This document shows positions 6,601 through 15,028 of a stretch of DNA of 64,000 nucleotides, piece by piece. A program made the translations under genes and the position numbers. The stretch is from Burkholderia sp. BCC0322. GTDB taxonomy: Bacteria; Pseudomonadota; Gammaproteobacteria; Burkholderiales; Burkholderiaceae. Within the stretch, counting starts at the first letter, position 1; every line of letters starts with the position of its first letter. Location of the stretch: positions 885,927-949,926 of the forward strand of contig NZ_CADFDU010000001.1 of assembly GCF_902833045.1 (NCBI RefSeq), written 5' to 3'. The notes beneath the pieces are model-generated. The model was not told the DNA's origin, made no database searches, and saw only the letters and a program-made list of their open reading frames with translations.

Positions 6601-9402
6601 ATGAAGCGTTATACGGTCGGGATCGACCTCGGCACGAGCAATACGGTCGTCGCGTACGTCGAGGCCGGTTCCGACGCGATCCGCGTGTTCGACGTCGAGC
6701 AGCTGGTCGGCCCCGGCGCGGTGGCCGCGCAGCCGCTGCTGCCGTCGGTGCGCTATCACCCGGCGGCCGGCGAGCTCGCGGCGGACGCGTTGAGATTGCC
6801 GTGGCAGGCGGCCGGCACACGCGACGCGGCCACCCGTTCGGGCGGCGGCCGTGACGGCGGGTCAGCCGGTCGTGACAGCGGCGCGGGTGACGCGCTGCCG
6901 GCCGTGATCGGCCGCTACGCGCGCACGCTCGGCGCGCAGGTGCCGGGCCGGCTCGTCACGAGCGCGAAGAGCTGGCTGTCGCACGCGTCGGTCGACCGGC
7001 TCGCGGCGATCCTGCCGTGGGGCGCGGCCGACGGCGTCGACAAGGTGTCGCCGGTCGATGCGAGCGCGAGCTATCTCGCGCACGTGCGCGACGCGTGGGA
7101 CGCCCGTTTTCCCGATGCGCCGCTTGCGAAGCAGGACGTGATCCTGACGGTGCCCGCGTCGTTCGACGACGGCGCGCGCGCACTGACGGTCGAGGCCGCA
7201 CGGCGCGCGAAGCTGCCCGCGCTGCGGCTGCTGGAAGAGCCGCAGGCCGCGTTCTACGACTGGCTGTACGGCCAGCGCGACACGCTGCGCGACACGTTCG
7301 CCGCCGCGCGGCGCGTGCTGATCTGCGACGTCGGCGGCGGCACGACCGACCTCACGCTCGTCGATGTCGCGCCGGGCGACGACGGCGAGCCCACTTTCAC
7401 GCGCGTCGGCGTCGGCAACCACCTGATGCTCGGCGGTGACAACATGGATCTTGCGCTCGCGCGCCTGGTCGAGTCGCGGCTGACCGAGCCCGGCACGCGG
7501 CTGTCCGCCGCGAGCCTGTCGCAGCTCGTCGAGCGGTGCCGTGCCGCGAAGGAGCGGCTGCTCGGCGACGATGCACCCGAATCCGTCAACGTCACGCTGC
7601 TCGGCGCGGGCAGCAAGCTCGTCGGCGGCGCGCGTTCGGCCGAGCTGACGCGGCAGGAAGTCGAGCAGGTCGTCGTCGAAGGGTTCTTCCCGCAGGTCGA
7701 AGCCGGCGAGTTGCCGCGCCGTGCGCGCGCCGCGATCGTCGAATTCGGGCTGCCGTATGCGAGCGATGCGGCCGTCACGCGGCACGTCGCCGCGTTCCTG
7801 AACCGTCATGCCGAAGGCCCGCTGCCCGACACGCTGCTGCTCAACGGCGGCGTGTTCCGCGCGGGCGCGCTTGCCGGCCGTCTCGCGCAGACGCTCGGCG
7901 CGTGGCGTGGCGCGCCGCTCGACGTGCTGCACAACGCGCATCCGGATGTGGCGGTCGCGCGCGGTGCGGTGGCCTACGGGCTCGCGCGCGCCGGGCATGC
8001 GCCGCGCATCGGCGGGGGCTCCGCGCGCAGCTATTTCCTCGTGCTCGACGACGGTGCGGAAGGCGCCGCCGCGCGTGGCGTTTGCCTGCTGCCGCGCGGC
8101 GCGGAGGAGGGGTACGAGATCCGGCTCGACGATCGCACGTTCGCGCTGCAACTCGGGCAGCCGGTGCGTTTCCACCTCGTGTCGACGGTGGCCGACACCG
8201 CGTACCGGCCCGGCGACCTCGTCGATCTCGACGGCGGCGATTTCGTGCGGCTGCCGCCGATCGCGACGGTCGTCGAGCGGCGGGCGGGCAGCGATGCGCG
8301 CGAAACGCCGGTGAAGCTCACCGCGTCGCTGACCGAGGTCGGCACGCTCGAAATGCACTGCATCGCGACCGACGATGCGTCGCGCCGCTGGCGGCTCGAA
8401 TTCCAGTTGCGCGGCGACGCGCCTGCGCAGGGCGACGACGCTGCGCTCGCGCGGCATCCGCGTCTCGACCAGGCGATCGAATTGATCGAGCGCTCGTTCG
8501 GCAGCAAGGCCGCCGGCGTCACGCCGAAAGACACGCGCCGGCTGCGCGCGCAGCTCGAACAGGTGCTCGGCGCGCGCGAGGAGTGGGACGTTGCGCTCGC
8601 GCGCGAACTGTTCGATGCGCTGCTCGCGCGCGCGCGGCGGCGCCGGCGCTCGGCCGATCATGAACGGGCATGGCTGAACCTCGCCGGCTATTGCCTGCGT
8701 CCGGGGTTCGGGCATCCGCTCGATGCGTGGCGCATCGAGCAGCTGTGGCCGCTGTTCGACGACGGGATTCAGTATGTGACCGACGCCCAGGTGTGGTCCG
8801 AGTGGTGGACGTTGTGGCGGCGCGTGGCCGGTGGTCTCGACGACGATGCGCAGGCGCAGGTGCGCGACGCGATCGCGTTCCTCGAACCGACCGACGACAA
8901 GCGACGCAAGCTGCCGTTCGATCCGGGCAAGGTCGGGCCGGCCGACATGACGCGGCTGTCCGCGTCGCTCGAGCGGCTGCCCGTCGAGCGCAAGGTCGAA
9001 CTGGCCGGGCGGCTGATCGCGCAATTGCAGAAGCCGGCCGATCGTGCGCTGTGCGCGTGGGCGCTCGGGCGCATCGGCGCGCGGCGGCCGTTCTATGGCA
9101 GCGCGCACAGTGTCGTGCCGGCGGAAGTCGCCAAAGGCTGGCTCGATGCGCTGTTCGCGCTCGACTGGAAACAGGTCGAACCGGCCGCGTTCGCGGCGGC
9201 GCAGATCGCGCGGATGACCGGCGACCGTTCGCGCGACCTGCCGGACGAGACACGCGACGCGGTGATCAAGCGTCTGTCGGCCGCGAATGCGTCGGCGGCG
9301 TGGATCGACATGGTGCGCGAGGCAATCGCGTTCGACGAAGCCGACACGGTGCGCGTGTTCGGCGAAACGCTGCCGGCCGGGTTGAAGCTGCTGGCGGGGT
9401 GA
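6601..9402 (+). CDS. Hsp70-family protein with DUF3731 C-terminal extension, paralogue 2
   Basis: A 933-residue second Hsp70-like protein, 5 bp after its paralogue. Phosphate-1 GIDLGTSNTVVAYVE is at residues 6-20, phosphate-2 CDVGGGTTDLTLVDV near residue 242, and LLNGGVFRAG near residue 413. A Gly/Arg/Ser/Asp-rich low-complexity insert (residues 75-97) is absent from paralogue 1. From about residue 610 a helical region follows (LARHPRLDQAIELIERSFG onward) that matches the DUF3731/Hsp70-C-terminal type and has no counterpart in DnaK. No clear ribosome site is visible, so translation is probably coupled. The function is unknown; a DUF2760-Hsp70-Hsp70 complex is a reasonable model. Confidence 0.9.
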   Translation: MKRYTVGIDLGTSNTVVAYVEAGSDAIRVFDVEQLVGPGAVAAQPLLPSVRYHPAAGELAADALRLPWQAAGTRDAATRSGGGRDGGSAGRDSGAGDALPAVIGRYARTLGAQVPGRLVTSAKSWLSHASVDRLAAILPWGAADGVDKVSPVDASASYLAHVRDAWDARFPDAPLAKQDVILTVPASFDDGARALTVEAARRAKLPALRLLEEPQAAFYDWLYGQRDTLRDTFAAARRVLICDVGGGTTDLTLVDVAPGDDGEPTFTRVGVGNHLMLGGDNMDLALARLVESRLTEPGTRLSAASLSQLVERCRAAKERLLGDDAPESVNVTLLGAGSKLVGGARSAELTRQEVEQVVVEGFFPQVEAGELPRRARAAIVEFGLPYASDAAVTRHVAAFLNRHAEGPLPDTLLLNGGVFRAGALAGRLAQTLGAWRGAPLDVLHNAHPDVAVARGAVAYGLARAGHAPRIGGGSARSYFLVLDDGAEGAAARGVCLLPRGAEEGYEIRLDDRTFALQLGQPVRFHLVSTVADTAYRPGDLVDLDGGDFVRLPPIATVVERRAGSDARETPVKLTASLTEVGTLEMHCIATDDASRRWRLEFQLRGDAPAQGDDAALARHPRLDQAIELIERSFGSKAAGVTPKDTRRLRAQLEQVLGAREEWDVALARELFDALLARARRRRRSADHERAWLNLAGYCLRPGFGHPLDAWRIEQLWPLFDDGIQYVTDAQVWSEWWTLWRRVAGGLDDDAQAQVRDAIAFLEPTDDKRRKLPFDPGKVGPADMTRLSASLERLPVERKVELAGRLIAQLQKPADRALCAWALGRIGARRPFYGSAHSVVPAEVAKGWLDALFALDWKQVEPAAFAAAQIARMTGDRSRDLPDETRDAVIKRLSAANASAAWIDMVREAIAFDEADTVRVFGETLPAGLKLLAG

Positions 9403-9499
9403 ACGGTGCGGCGGGCTCCGGTATCGTTCGGATGCCGGAGCATTCCGCTGCGTTGACGATGCGGGCCGACGCTCGCCGATTCAATGCCCTTCGAACCAA

Positions 9500-9534
9500 A
9501 AACGGCTGCCGTTGCATCGCATCGGCAGCCGTTT
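9500..9534. terminator. Bidirectional terminator hairpin
   Basis: A perfect 12-bp stem, AAACGGCTGCCG (9500-9511) with CGGCAGCCGTTT (9523-9534), and an 11-nt loop. The A-rich and T-rich edges serve both strands. It separates the Hsp70 operon from the convergent citrulline/ornithine genes. Confidence 0.8.
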
Positions 9535-9554
9535 GCGCTTGGCGAGCCTGCGGG

Positions 9555-10556
9555 TCAGATGTGCGGCGTCGTCTCGCGCGGCAAGGCGGCCGATTCGACG
9601 GCGATCGTATCCGGCGCGGCCGCCCGCCGCGCGAGATGAATCCCCGCGAGCATGCAGCGCACCGATCCGCCGGCCAGTTCGATCGTCGGCACGTCGAGCG
9701 GCAGCAGCCGTGCGGAGTGCTCGATCGTCGCGCGCTGGTCGGGTGTGAGGCAATCGAACGCACGCCGCGACAGCGCAAGCACGCGCCCGTTGCTTCCCGA
9801 CAATTCCAGCGTATTGCCCGCGAAGTTCGCGATCTGCGATGCATCGAGCGCGATCACCGTGCGGCCCGTTTCGGTCAGCCGTTGCGCGATCTCGGCGCGA
9901 CGCCGGCCGTCGGCGATCAGGTCGAGGCCGACCATCGCGAACTCGGTCGCGACGCTCATCATCACGTTCGTGTGATAGATCGGCCGCCCGTCGGCATCGG
10001 CCGTATCGAAGCAGATCGGTTCGAAATTGAAATGCGTGCAGAAGCGTTCGAGCGCGACCGGATCGGCGCGGCGCGACCGCGCGGTGTACGCGATCCGCGC
10101 GACGTGGTCGAGCACCATCGCGCCGGTGCCTTCGAGGAACACGTCGTCGTATTCGAGGCCCGAGTAGTCGATCACGTCCTGCACGCGGTACTCGGCCTTC
10201 AGCATCTCGATCACATCCGCGCGCCGTTCGCGGCGGCGGTTCGGGCTGTGCATCGGATACAGCGCGACGTGGCCGCCCGGATGCGTCGAGAACCAGTTGT
10301 TCGGGAACACGGAGTCGGGCGTGTCGCGCTCGCCATGGTCGTCGAACACGTGCACGCGCACGCCTGCATCGGCGAGCGTCTGCGCGGCGGCCGTGACTTC
10401 GTCGCGTGCGGCGGCGGACACCGACGACGTGTCGGTCGAGCCGCCTTCGGCCGTGCGCTGGAACGCGTTGTCGGCCGCCGTCTGCGGGTTCGGCAGGAAG
10501 CCGTGCGGCCGGATCATCACGACGGCGGCCGGCGCCTGGATCGATACGAGATTCAT
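9555..10556 (-). CDS. ctlX: Citrulline-utilisation hydrolase, CtlX-type (amidinotransferase fold)
   Basis: A 333-residue protein of the arginine deiminase/amidinotransferase superfamily. FPNNWFSTHPGG (near residue 85) and the C-terminal GGSVRCML, whose cysteine is the expected nucleophile, are both present. In this family the pairing with ornithine cyclodeaminase indicates hydrolysis of citrulline to ornithine, CO2 and ammonia. The start is the ATG of MNLVSIQAP; a much longer open frame extends upstream through the next gene in another frame and is spurious. It is the second gene after ornithine cyclodeaminase, 62 bp apart. An arginine deiminase or dimethylarginine hydrolase is a less likely alternative. 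Confidence 0.8.
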   Translation of the reverse strand: MNLVSIQAPAAVVMIRPHGFLPNPQTAADNAFQRTAEGGSTDTSSVSAAARDEVTAAAQTLADAGVRVHVFDDHGERDTPDSVFPNNWFSTHPGGHVALYPMHSPNRRRERRADVIEMLKAEYRVQDVIDYSGLEYDDVFLEGTGAMVLDHVARIAYTARSRRADPVALERFCTHFNFEPICFDTADADGRPIYHTNVMMSVATEFAMVGLDLIADGRRRAEIAQRLTETGRTVIALDASQIANFAGNTLELSGSNGRVLALSRRAFDCLTPDQRATIEHSARLLPLDVPTIELAGGSVRCMLAGIHLARRAAAPDTIAVESAALPRETTPHI

Positions 10557-10618
10557 GGAAGGCGGGAGCGAAAGGCAACGGGCCGGGCGGCTTGGTACGC
10601 GCCGCCCGGGTGTGACGG

Positions 10619-11698
10619 TCAGCGCGCGAATGCGGCGACGGCTTCGGTCACGTACGCCGCGTGACCCTGCGCGATCGCGGCCGGGTCGTCGATCAGCGCG
10701 AACAGGTTCTTCGGGTCGACGGCGGGCGGAATCAATGCGATCTCGACACCCGCGTTGTGCCGTTGCGCGAGCGCATACAGGTAGCGCAGCGCCGAGTAAT
10801 CCTCGAGCGCGAAGCCGACCGAGTCGAACACCGTGACTTCGTCCGCGCGTTCGCGGCCGGTCGTCTCGCGTTGCAGCACGCGCCACAGCTCGGTGACGGG
10901 GAAGTCGGCCGGCATCTGCTGGATCTCGCCTTCGATGCGCGACTGCGGCTCGAATTCGACGAACACGCGGCCCGCTTGCAGCACGCCCGCTGCGAGTTCG
11001 GTCTTGCCCGGGCAATCGCCGCCCACGGCGTTCAGGTGCATGCCGGGCTCGATCATGTCGGTGGTGACGATCGTCGCGTACGCCTTGTCGGCGGTGACGG
11101 TCGTCACGATGTCGGCGCCACGCACGGCGTCGGCGGTCGACGCGGCGCGCACGACGCGCAGCGCCGGGTACGCGGCGAGGTTCTGCACGAGCTTGTCGGT
11201 CGCGCGCGGATCGACGTCGAACACGTGGATTTCGTCGATGCCGAGCAGCGTGTGGAACGCGATCGCCTGGAATTCGCTCTGCGCGCCGTTGCCGATCAGC
11301 GCCATCGTGCGCGAGTCGGGGCGCGCGAGGGCTTGTGCGGCGAGCACCGACGTGGCGGCCGTGCGCAGCGCGGTGGTCAGCGTGAGTTCGGCGAGCAGCA
11401 GCGGGTAGCCGGTATCGACTTCGGCGAGCGCGCCGAACGCCATCACCGTGTGCATCCCGCGCGCGGCGTTGACGGGGTGGCCGTTCACATACTTGAACGC
11501 GAACAGCGACGCGTTCGCGACGGGCATCAGTTCGATCACGCCGTCGCGCGAGTGGCACGCGACGCGCGGTGACTTGTCGAAGTCGGCCCATTGCAGGTAG
11601 TCGGCGTGCAGTGTGTCGACGAGTTCGCGGAGGAACGTCGTGACGCCGGTCCTGGCGATCAGTCGGGCGGTGGCGGGAACGTCGAGGAAGCGGGTCAT
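10619..11698 (-). CDS. Ornithine cyclodeaminase
   Basis: A 359-residue member of the ornithine cyclodeaminase/mu-crystallin family. The NAD-binding region ALIGNGAQSEFQAIA is near residue 135, followed by VFDVDPRATDKL, and substrate-binding VACHSRDGVIELMPVANA is near residue 45. The predicted reaction is NAD-dependent conversion of L-ornithine to L-proline plus ammonia. ATG at 11698 with GGAGAC upstream. It heads an operon with the CtlX-type hydrolase, giving a route citrulline to ornithine to proline. The 51-bp palindromic repeat block lies directly in its leader, and an AsnC/Lrp regulator is divergent. Confidence 0.92.
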   Translation of the reverse strand: MTRFLDVPATARLIARTGVTTFLRELVDTLHADYLQWADFDKSPRVACHSRDGVIELMPVANASLFAFKYVNGHPVNAARGMHTVMAFGALAEVDTGYPLLLAELTLTTALRTAATSVLAAQALARPDSRTMALIGNGAQSEFQAIAFHTLLGIDEIHVFDVDPRATDKLVQNLAAYPALRVVRAASTADAVRGADIVTTVTADKAYATIVTTDMIEPGMHLNAVGGDCPGKTELAAGVLQAGRVFVEFEPQSRIEGEIQQMPADFPVTELWRVLQRETTGRERADEVTVFDSVGFALEDYSALRYLYALAQRHNAGVEIALIPPAVDPKNLFALIDDPAAIAQGHAAYVTEAVAAFAR

Positions 11699-11712
11699 CA
11701 GTGTGTCTCCTG

Positions 11713-11960
11713 TCGACCCGAGTTAGCGCTTTAGCGCTTACTCGGGTCCCATGCCTTGTGCGGTCGACCCGAGTTGGCGCTTTAGCGCTTGCTCGGGTCC
11801 CATGCCTTGTGCGGTCGACCCGAGTTGGCGCTTGAGCGCTTGCTCGGGTCCCATGCCTTGTGCGGTCGATCCGAGTTGGCGCTTGAGCGCTTGCTCGGGT
11901 CCCATGCCTTGTGCGGTCGATCCGAGCTGGCGCTTGAGCGCCTATTCGAGTCCCATGCTT
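11713..11960. repeat. Five tandem 51-bp repeats, each a near-perfect 30-bp palindrome
   Basis: Units begin at 11713, 11764, 11815, 11866 and 11917. Each contains CCCGAGTTRGCGCT-TT-AGCGCTTRCTCGGG (two half motifs), so every copy can fold into a long hairpin, followed by a conserved spacer TCCCATGCCTTGTGCGG. The last copy is decayed. The period of 51 is a multiple of three, so both strands stay open and encode 17-residue peptide repeats; I regard those as by-products. The block sits between ornithine cyclodeaminase and the divergent regulator, 15 bp upstream of the former. There are no unique spacers, so this is not CRISPR. Confidence 0.9.
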
Positions 11961-12248
11961 CAAATACTCAGTGCCGGTCAGCGTGCCCCTGGCATTCCGG
12001 TCGACCGGGCGGTGCATCGGCGCGCGTCCCGGCTTCGCGGAAAGCGGCGGCGCGACATGTCCCGCCGGTCGATAGCGTCATTATTTCCGCGAGTCGAGCC
12101 AACAAAAAGGCGGCAAAAGTGGCAGATTTATCGATAGACTTGTCAAAATGCTGGCCAGATTTGGCAATTTGATCAATACCGGTTGGTCGGAACGCGCAGC
12201 CTCGGGCACGCTGGCAGCCGGTTTGCGTTCAACAAGGAAGCGCCACTC

Positions 12249-12680
12249 ATGATCACGCTCGACGACGTCGACCGGCAGCTCATCGCGCTGCTGCGCGACA
12301 ACGCGCGACTGCCGGTCGTCGCGCTGGCGAAGGAATTGCGCGTCGCGCGCGCGACCGTGCAGAACCGGCTGACGCGGCTGGAGAAGAACGGCGTGATCGT
12401 CGGCTATACGGTGCGGCTCAAGCCGGCGGCGGAACGGCACCGGATCCGCGCGCTGATGTCGATCGCCGTGCAGGGCAATCGCGGCGCGGAAGTGGTGAAG
12501 GTGCTGCGCGGCCATCCGAACGTCGCGTCGATCCACAGCACCAACGGGCGCTGGGATCTCGTCGCCGAGCTGCATGCCGATTCGCTCGAGCACTTCGATC
12601 GGGTGCTCGGCGCGATCCGGCTGATCGACGGGATCGCGAATACCGAGACGAGTATTTTGCTGTCGACGCACAAGGCGTGA
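12249..12680 (+). CDS. Lrp/AsnC-family transcriptional regulator
   Basis: A 143-residue AsnC/Lrp protein. The N-terminal HTH is ALAKELRVARATVQNRLTRL and the C-terminal RAM effector domain includes VASIHSTNGRWDLVAELHA. ATG at 12249 is preceded by AAGGAAG; an in-frame extension from 12183 lacks family similarity. It is divergent from ornithine cyclodeaminase/ctlX across the palindromic repeat block, so it probably controls that operon in response to an amino acid such as ornithine, proline or arginine. That link is inferred from gene order. Confidence 0.92.
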   Translation: MITLDDVDRQLIALLRDNARLPVVALAKELRVARATVQNRLTRLEKNGVIVGYTVRLKPAAERHRIRALMSIAVQGNRGAEVVKVLRGHPNVASIHSTNGRWDLVAELHADSLEHFDRVLGAIRLIDGIANTETSILLSTHKA

Positions 12681-13052
12681 CGCGGGTATCCCGGCGAGGC
12701 CGCGACGGCCGTACAAAAGGGTATGCCGATGCGAAGTTCGCGGGGCCGGGCGTCGATTCCGTTGCGATCGCAGCCATGACATACATGGCGTTTACCCGGG
12801 CCCGATTCCGTCGGAATGCAAGCCAGTCAACTTACGGAGAACGGGAATCGTTTCATCCGCCCGGGGCGTGGAATGTGCGGCGTACCGTCCGGCAACCGGG
12901 ATATTCAACCCTTCCGGTTTTCCATTTGGCTGGTTTCTCGGGAATTACACTAATCGGCGTCACCAAGTCAAAACTTTGGCCCGCTTCGACAGGTTTGACA
13001 TGCTAATCTGAAACGGAAAAAAATAACCGCAATAAATGACGGGGTTAGCAAG
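12681..13052. other. Intergenic region, 372 bp
   Basis: No coding signature on either strand. It is AT-richer near 12950-13040. TTGACA at 12995-13000 could be a -35 element for the following membrane methyltransferase gene, with an A/T-rich tract about 17 bp downstream; this is tentative. Confidence 0.4.
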
Positions 13053-13754
13053 ATGACACAGGCCACACAGGACGCAGGGGGGCGGGGAGCGTGTGCGCAG
13101 GGCACCCTGATGCCGCATGCTGCGGGTGCGGATGGGGCGTCGGAGCCAATCAATCTGGTCGAACTTGGCGCTCGCGTGTGTTCGGTGACCGTGCTGGGCG
13201 TATTTGCCTGTCTGACTTATATACCTTGGCGCCAGAATCCAGGCCGGATCACGCTGATCCTGCTGTTCGTCTCCGCGGCATTGACCGTTGGCTTGTCAGC
13301 ATTCGCGAAATTGCCGAAGCGGCGCGACTGGCATCCGGTCGCGGTGTTCTTTTCCCTCGGCGGCTCGTTCTACTGCCTCGCCTATCAACTGGACGCCAGT
13401 ACCCAACTGATTCCTGAGTGGGCCGGCGGAACCTTGCAGTTTTGCGGGATTGCGTGCCAGCTGTTCGCGAAGCTGTCACTGGGGCGCTCGTTCGGTCTGC
13501 TGCCCGCCAATCGCGGGGTCGTTTCGGTCGGTGCGTACCGGTTCGTGCGCCACCCGATCTATGCCGCCTACTTGTTGTCCGAAATCGGTTTCGTGCTCGC
13601 CAACTACAGCCCACGAAACGTGTTCATGATCACGAGCTGGATGCTGCTGCAGATCGGGCGGATCTGTCTCGAGGAAAGAGTGTTGTCGGAAGACCCGGAT
13701 TATCGCGCGTACAAGGAGAAGGTGCGGTACCGGCTGATTCCGGGCGTGTTTTGA
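13053..13754 (+). CDS. Isoprenylcysteine carboxyl methyltransferase (ICMT)/PEMT-like membrane protein
   Basis: A 233-residue integral membrane protein. Hydrophobic segments lie at about residues 44-60, 66-84, 96-112 and 150-180. The C-terminal motif RHPIYAAYLLSEIGF, followed by RICLEERVLSEDPDYRAYKE, is diagnostic of the ICMT/phospholipid-methyltransferase family, where these residues bind S-adenosylmethionine and the substrate. The bacterial substrate is unknown and could be a lipid or prenyl-type acceptor. The start is uncertain: ATG at 13053 has a weak ribosome site and an in-frame ATG exists at 13110. It stands alone. Confidence 0.85.
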   Translation: MTQATQDAGGRGACAQGTLMPHAAGADGASEPINLVELGARVCSVTVLGVFACLTYIPWRQNPGRITLILLFVSAALTVGLSAFAKLPKRRDWHPVAVFFSLGGSFYCLAYQLDASTQLIPEWAGGTLQFCGIACQLFAKLSLGRSFGLLPANRGVVSVGAYRFVRHPIYAAYLLSEIGFVLANYSPRNVFMITSWMLLQIGRICLEERVLSEDPDYRAYKEKVRYRLIPGVF

Positions 13755-13862
13755 CGCGAGGGCCGGGCGCCCGCCATGCGCGTCGCCGATGCGCACATGG
13801 GCGCGGCGTGCCGCGCCGCGATCGGGTCGATCCCGAGTAAAGGTGCAGGTACCGCCACATGG

Positions 13863-14456
13863 TCAGGCGCTGTCCGCCGGCTCCGGAAACACCGGCTCGC
13901 CCAGCGTCAGCATCAATCGGTTCGCCCACGCGAAGATCGCGACCGCGTGCGACAGGTCGAGAATCTCCTCATGCGTCAACCCTTCGGTTTCCAGCGCTGC
14001 AATATCGCTCGCATCGACCGTATCGGGCCGCTCCGTCAGCGCGATCGCATAGCGGACGATCGCGCGTTCGCGCGCCGTCGTGCCGGCCGTCGCCGGATCG
14101 TCGAACACCTGCTCGATCGCGTCGGTGCGTTTCGCGAGCTGGGTGAAGCGCTGAGCATGCACGGACGCGCAGTACACGCAGCCGTTCACGCGCGACACGG
14201 CCGTGCTCGCCAGCTCGCGCTCCGCGCGCGACAGCCCGCCGGGGCCGTACATGATCGCGTTGAATACGCCGGAACGCTGCCGCAGGATCTCGGGAAGATG
14301 GACGAGCAGCAGGTAATAGTCGGACGTCTTCGCTTGCGGGTGGCTCGCTTCGAGCACGGCGAGCTGATCGGGCGTCGCGGCATCGAGCGACACGGTGTCG
14401 AGCCAGGCACGCCAGCCGAGCGTGTCGGACGTGAAGCCGTGCGTGACCGTCGTCAT
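13863..14456 (-). CDS. AhpD-like alkylhydroperoxidase-domain protein (Avi_7169-like)
   Basis: A 197-residue peroxidase-related protein. The carboxymuconolactone-decarboxylase/AhpD active-site motif is NGCVYCASVHAQR (Cys-x-x-Cys-x-x-x-His) near residue 92, as in disulfide-dependent peroxide reductases. It is the last gene of a four-gene minus-strand operon and overlaps the preceding CMD-domain gene by 4 nt. The paired occurrence matches the Avi_7169/Avi_7170 protein families as I remember them. It likely removes peroxide or organic hydroperoxide generated by the flavin monooxygenase encoded upstream. Confidence 0.82.
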   Translation of the reverse strand: MTTVTHGFTSDTLGWRAWLDTVSLDAATPDQLAVLEASHPQAKTSDYYLLLVHLPEILRQRSGVFNAIMYGPGGLSRAERELASTAVSRVNGCVYCASVHAQRFTQLAKRTDAIEQVFDDPATAGTTARERAIVRYAIALTERPDTVDASDIAALETEGLTHEEILDLSHAVAIFAWANRLMLTLGEPVFPEPADSA

Positions 14457-14983
14457 GCGGCCTCCCTGGTGACGTGTGCCTGAAGCGCCCGCGCGGCAAC
14501 GGCAACCCGCAACTGATACGCGACGAATGCCACGAGCTGCGACAGCGCGACGATCGCGGGCGTCGTGAGCCCGGCCGACTTCAGCGCGTCGAGGTCGGAC
14601 GGGCGCGCATCGACGGGGGCGCGCGTCAGCAGGCGCGCATGCGCAAGGATCGCGCCGATGCGGCGGGGCAATGCGTCGAATGCATCGGCGTCTGCGCGTG
14701 CGATGTCGTCGGGCGTGCCGCCTGCGTCGATCAGTCGTGCGCGATAAGTGTCGGCCAATGCCTGCGCATTCGATTGGTGTGCGACATACCGTGCCGCGTG
14801 CAGTCTTTCGATCAATGCAAGATCGGGCAACGCGGGATCGAACAGCGCAGCTTCGCTCAGCCGCGTATGAAGCAGCACCTTGTCGCGCGCGTGGCGCAGC
14901 GCGGCGACGGCGTCGCCGGCACGCAGGCCGGCGATCGCGTCGATCGTGTCCGGCGCGGCGGCCGGCGGGATGGATTCAGTCAT
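14453..14983 (-). CDS. CMD-domain protein (Avi_7170-like)
   Basis: A 176-residue protein of the carboxymuconolactone-decarboxylase-like group. It lacks the CxxC motif of its neighbour: the corresponding region reads ARYVAHQSNAQALADTYR, with no cysteine, and the whole protein appears cysteine-free. It may therefore be a structural partner of the AhpD-like protein encoded next, with which it shares an ATGA overlap. It starts 45 bp after the flavin monooxygenase. Its biochemical role is unknown. Confidence 0.78.
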   Translation of the reverse strand: MTESIPPAAAPDTIDAIAGLRAGDAVAALRHARDKVLLHTRLSEAALFDPALPDLALIERLHAARYVAHQSNAQALADTYRARLIDAGGTPDDIARADADAFDALPRRIGAILAHARLLTRAPVDARPSDLDALKSAGLTTPAIVALSQLVAFVAYQLRVAVAARALQAHVTREAA

Positions 14984-15028
14984 CGTTTCGGGTTCCCTTC
15001 GTCGTCAATGTGATCGATGGACGCGCGC

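Noticed and set aside
4463-6820. Minus-strand frame of 785 residues over the Hsp70 gene
   Set aside because: Antisense shadow with Arg/His-rich composition; the plus strand carries clear Hsp70 motifs.
11713-11960. CRISPR array
   Set aside because: Repeats are contiguous with no variable spacers and no cas genes nearby.
10557-12017. N-terminal extension of the CtlX-type frame (up to 820 residues), rich in repeated THGTRASAQAPTR-like segments
   Set aside because: It runs in the wrong frame through ornithine cyclodeaminase and the 51-bp repeat block. The true protein starts at MNLVSIQAP (10556).
11751-12172. Plus-strand frames with 17-residue repeats (MPCAVDPSWRLSACSG-like)
   Set aside because: They arise only because the tandem period of 51 bp is a multiple of three; there is no ribosome site or family similarity.
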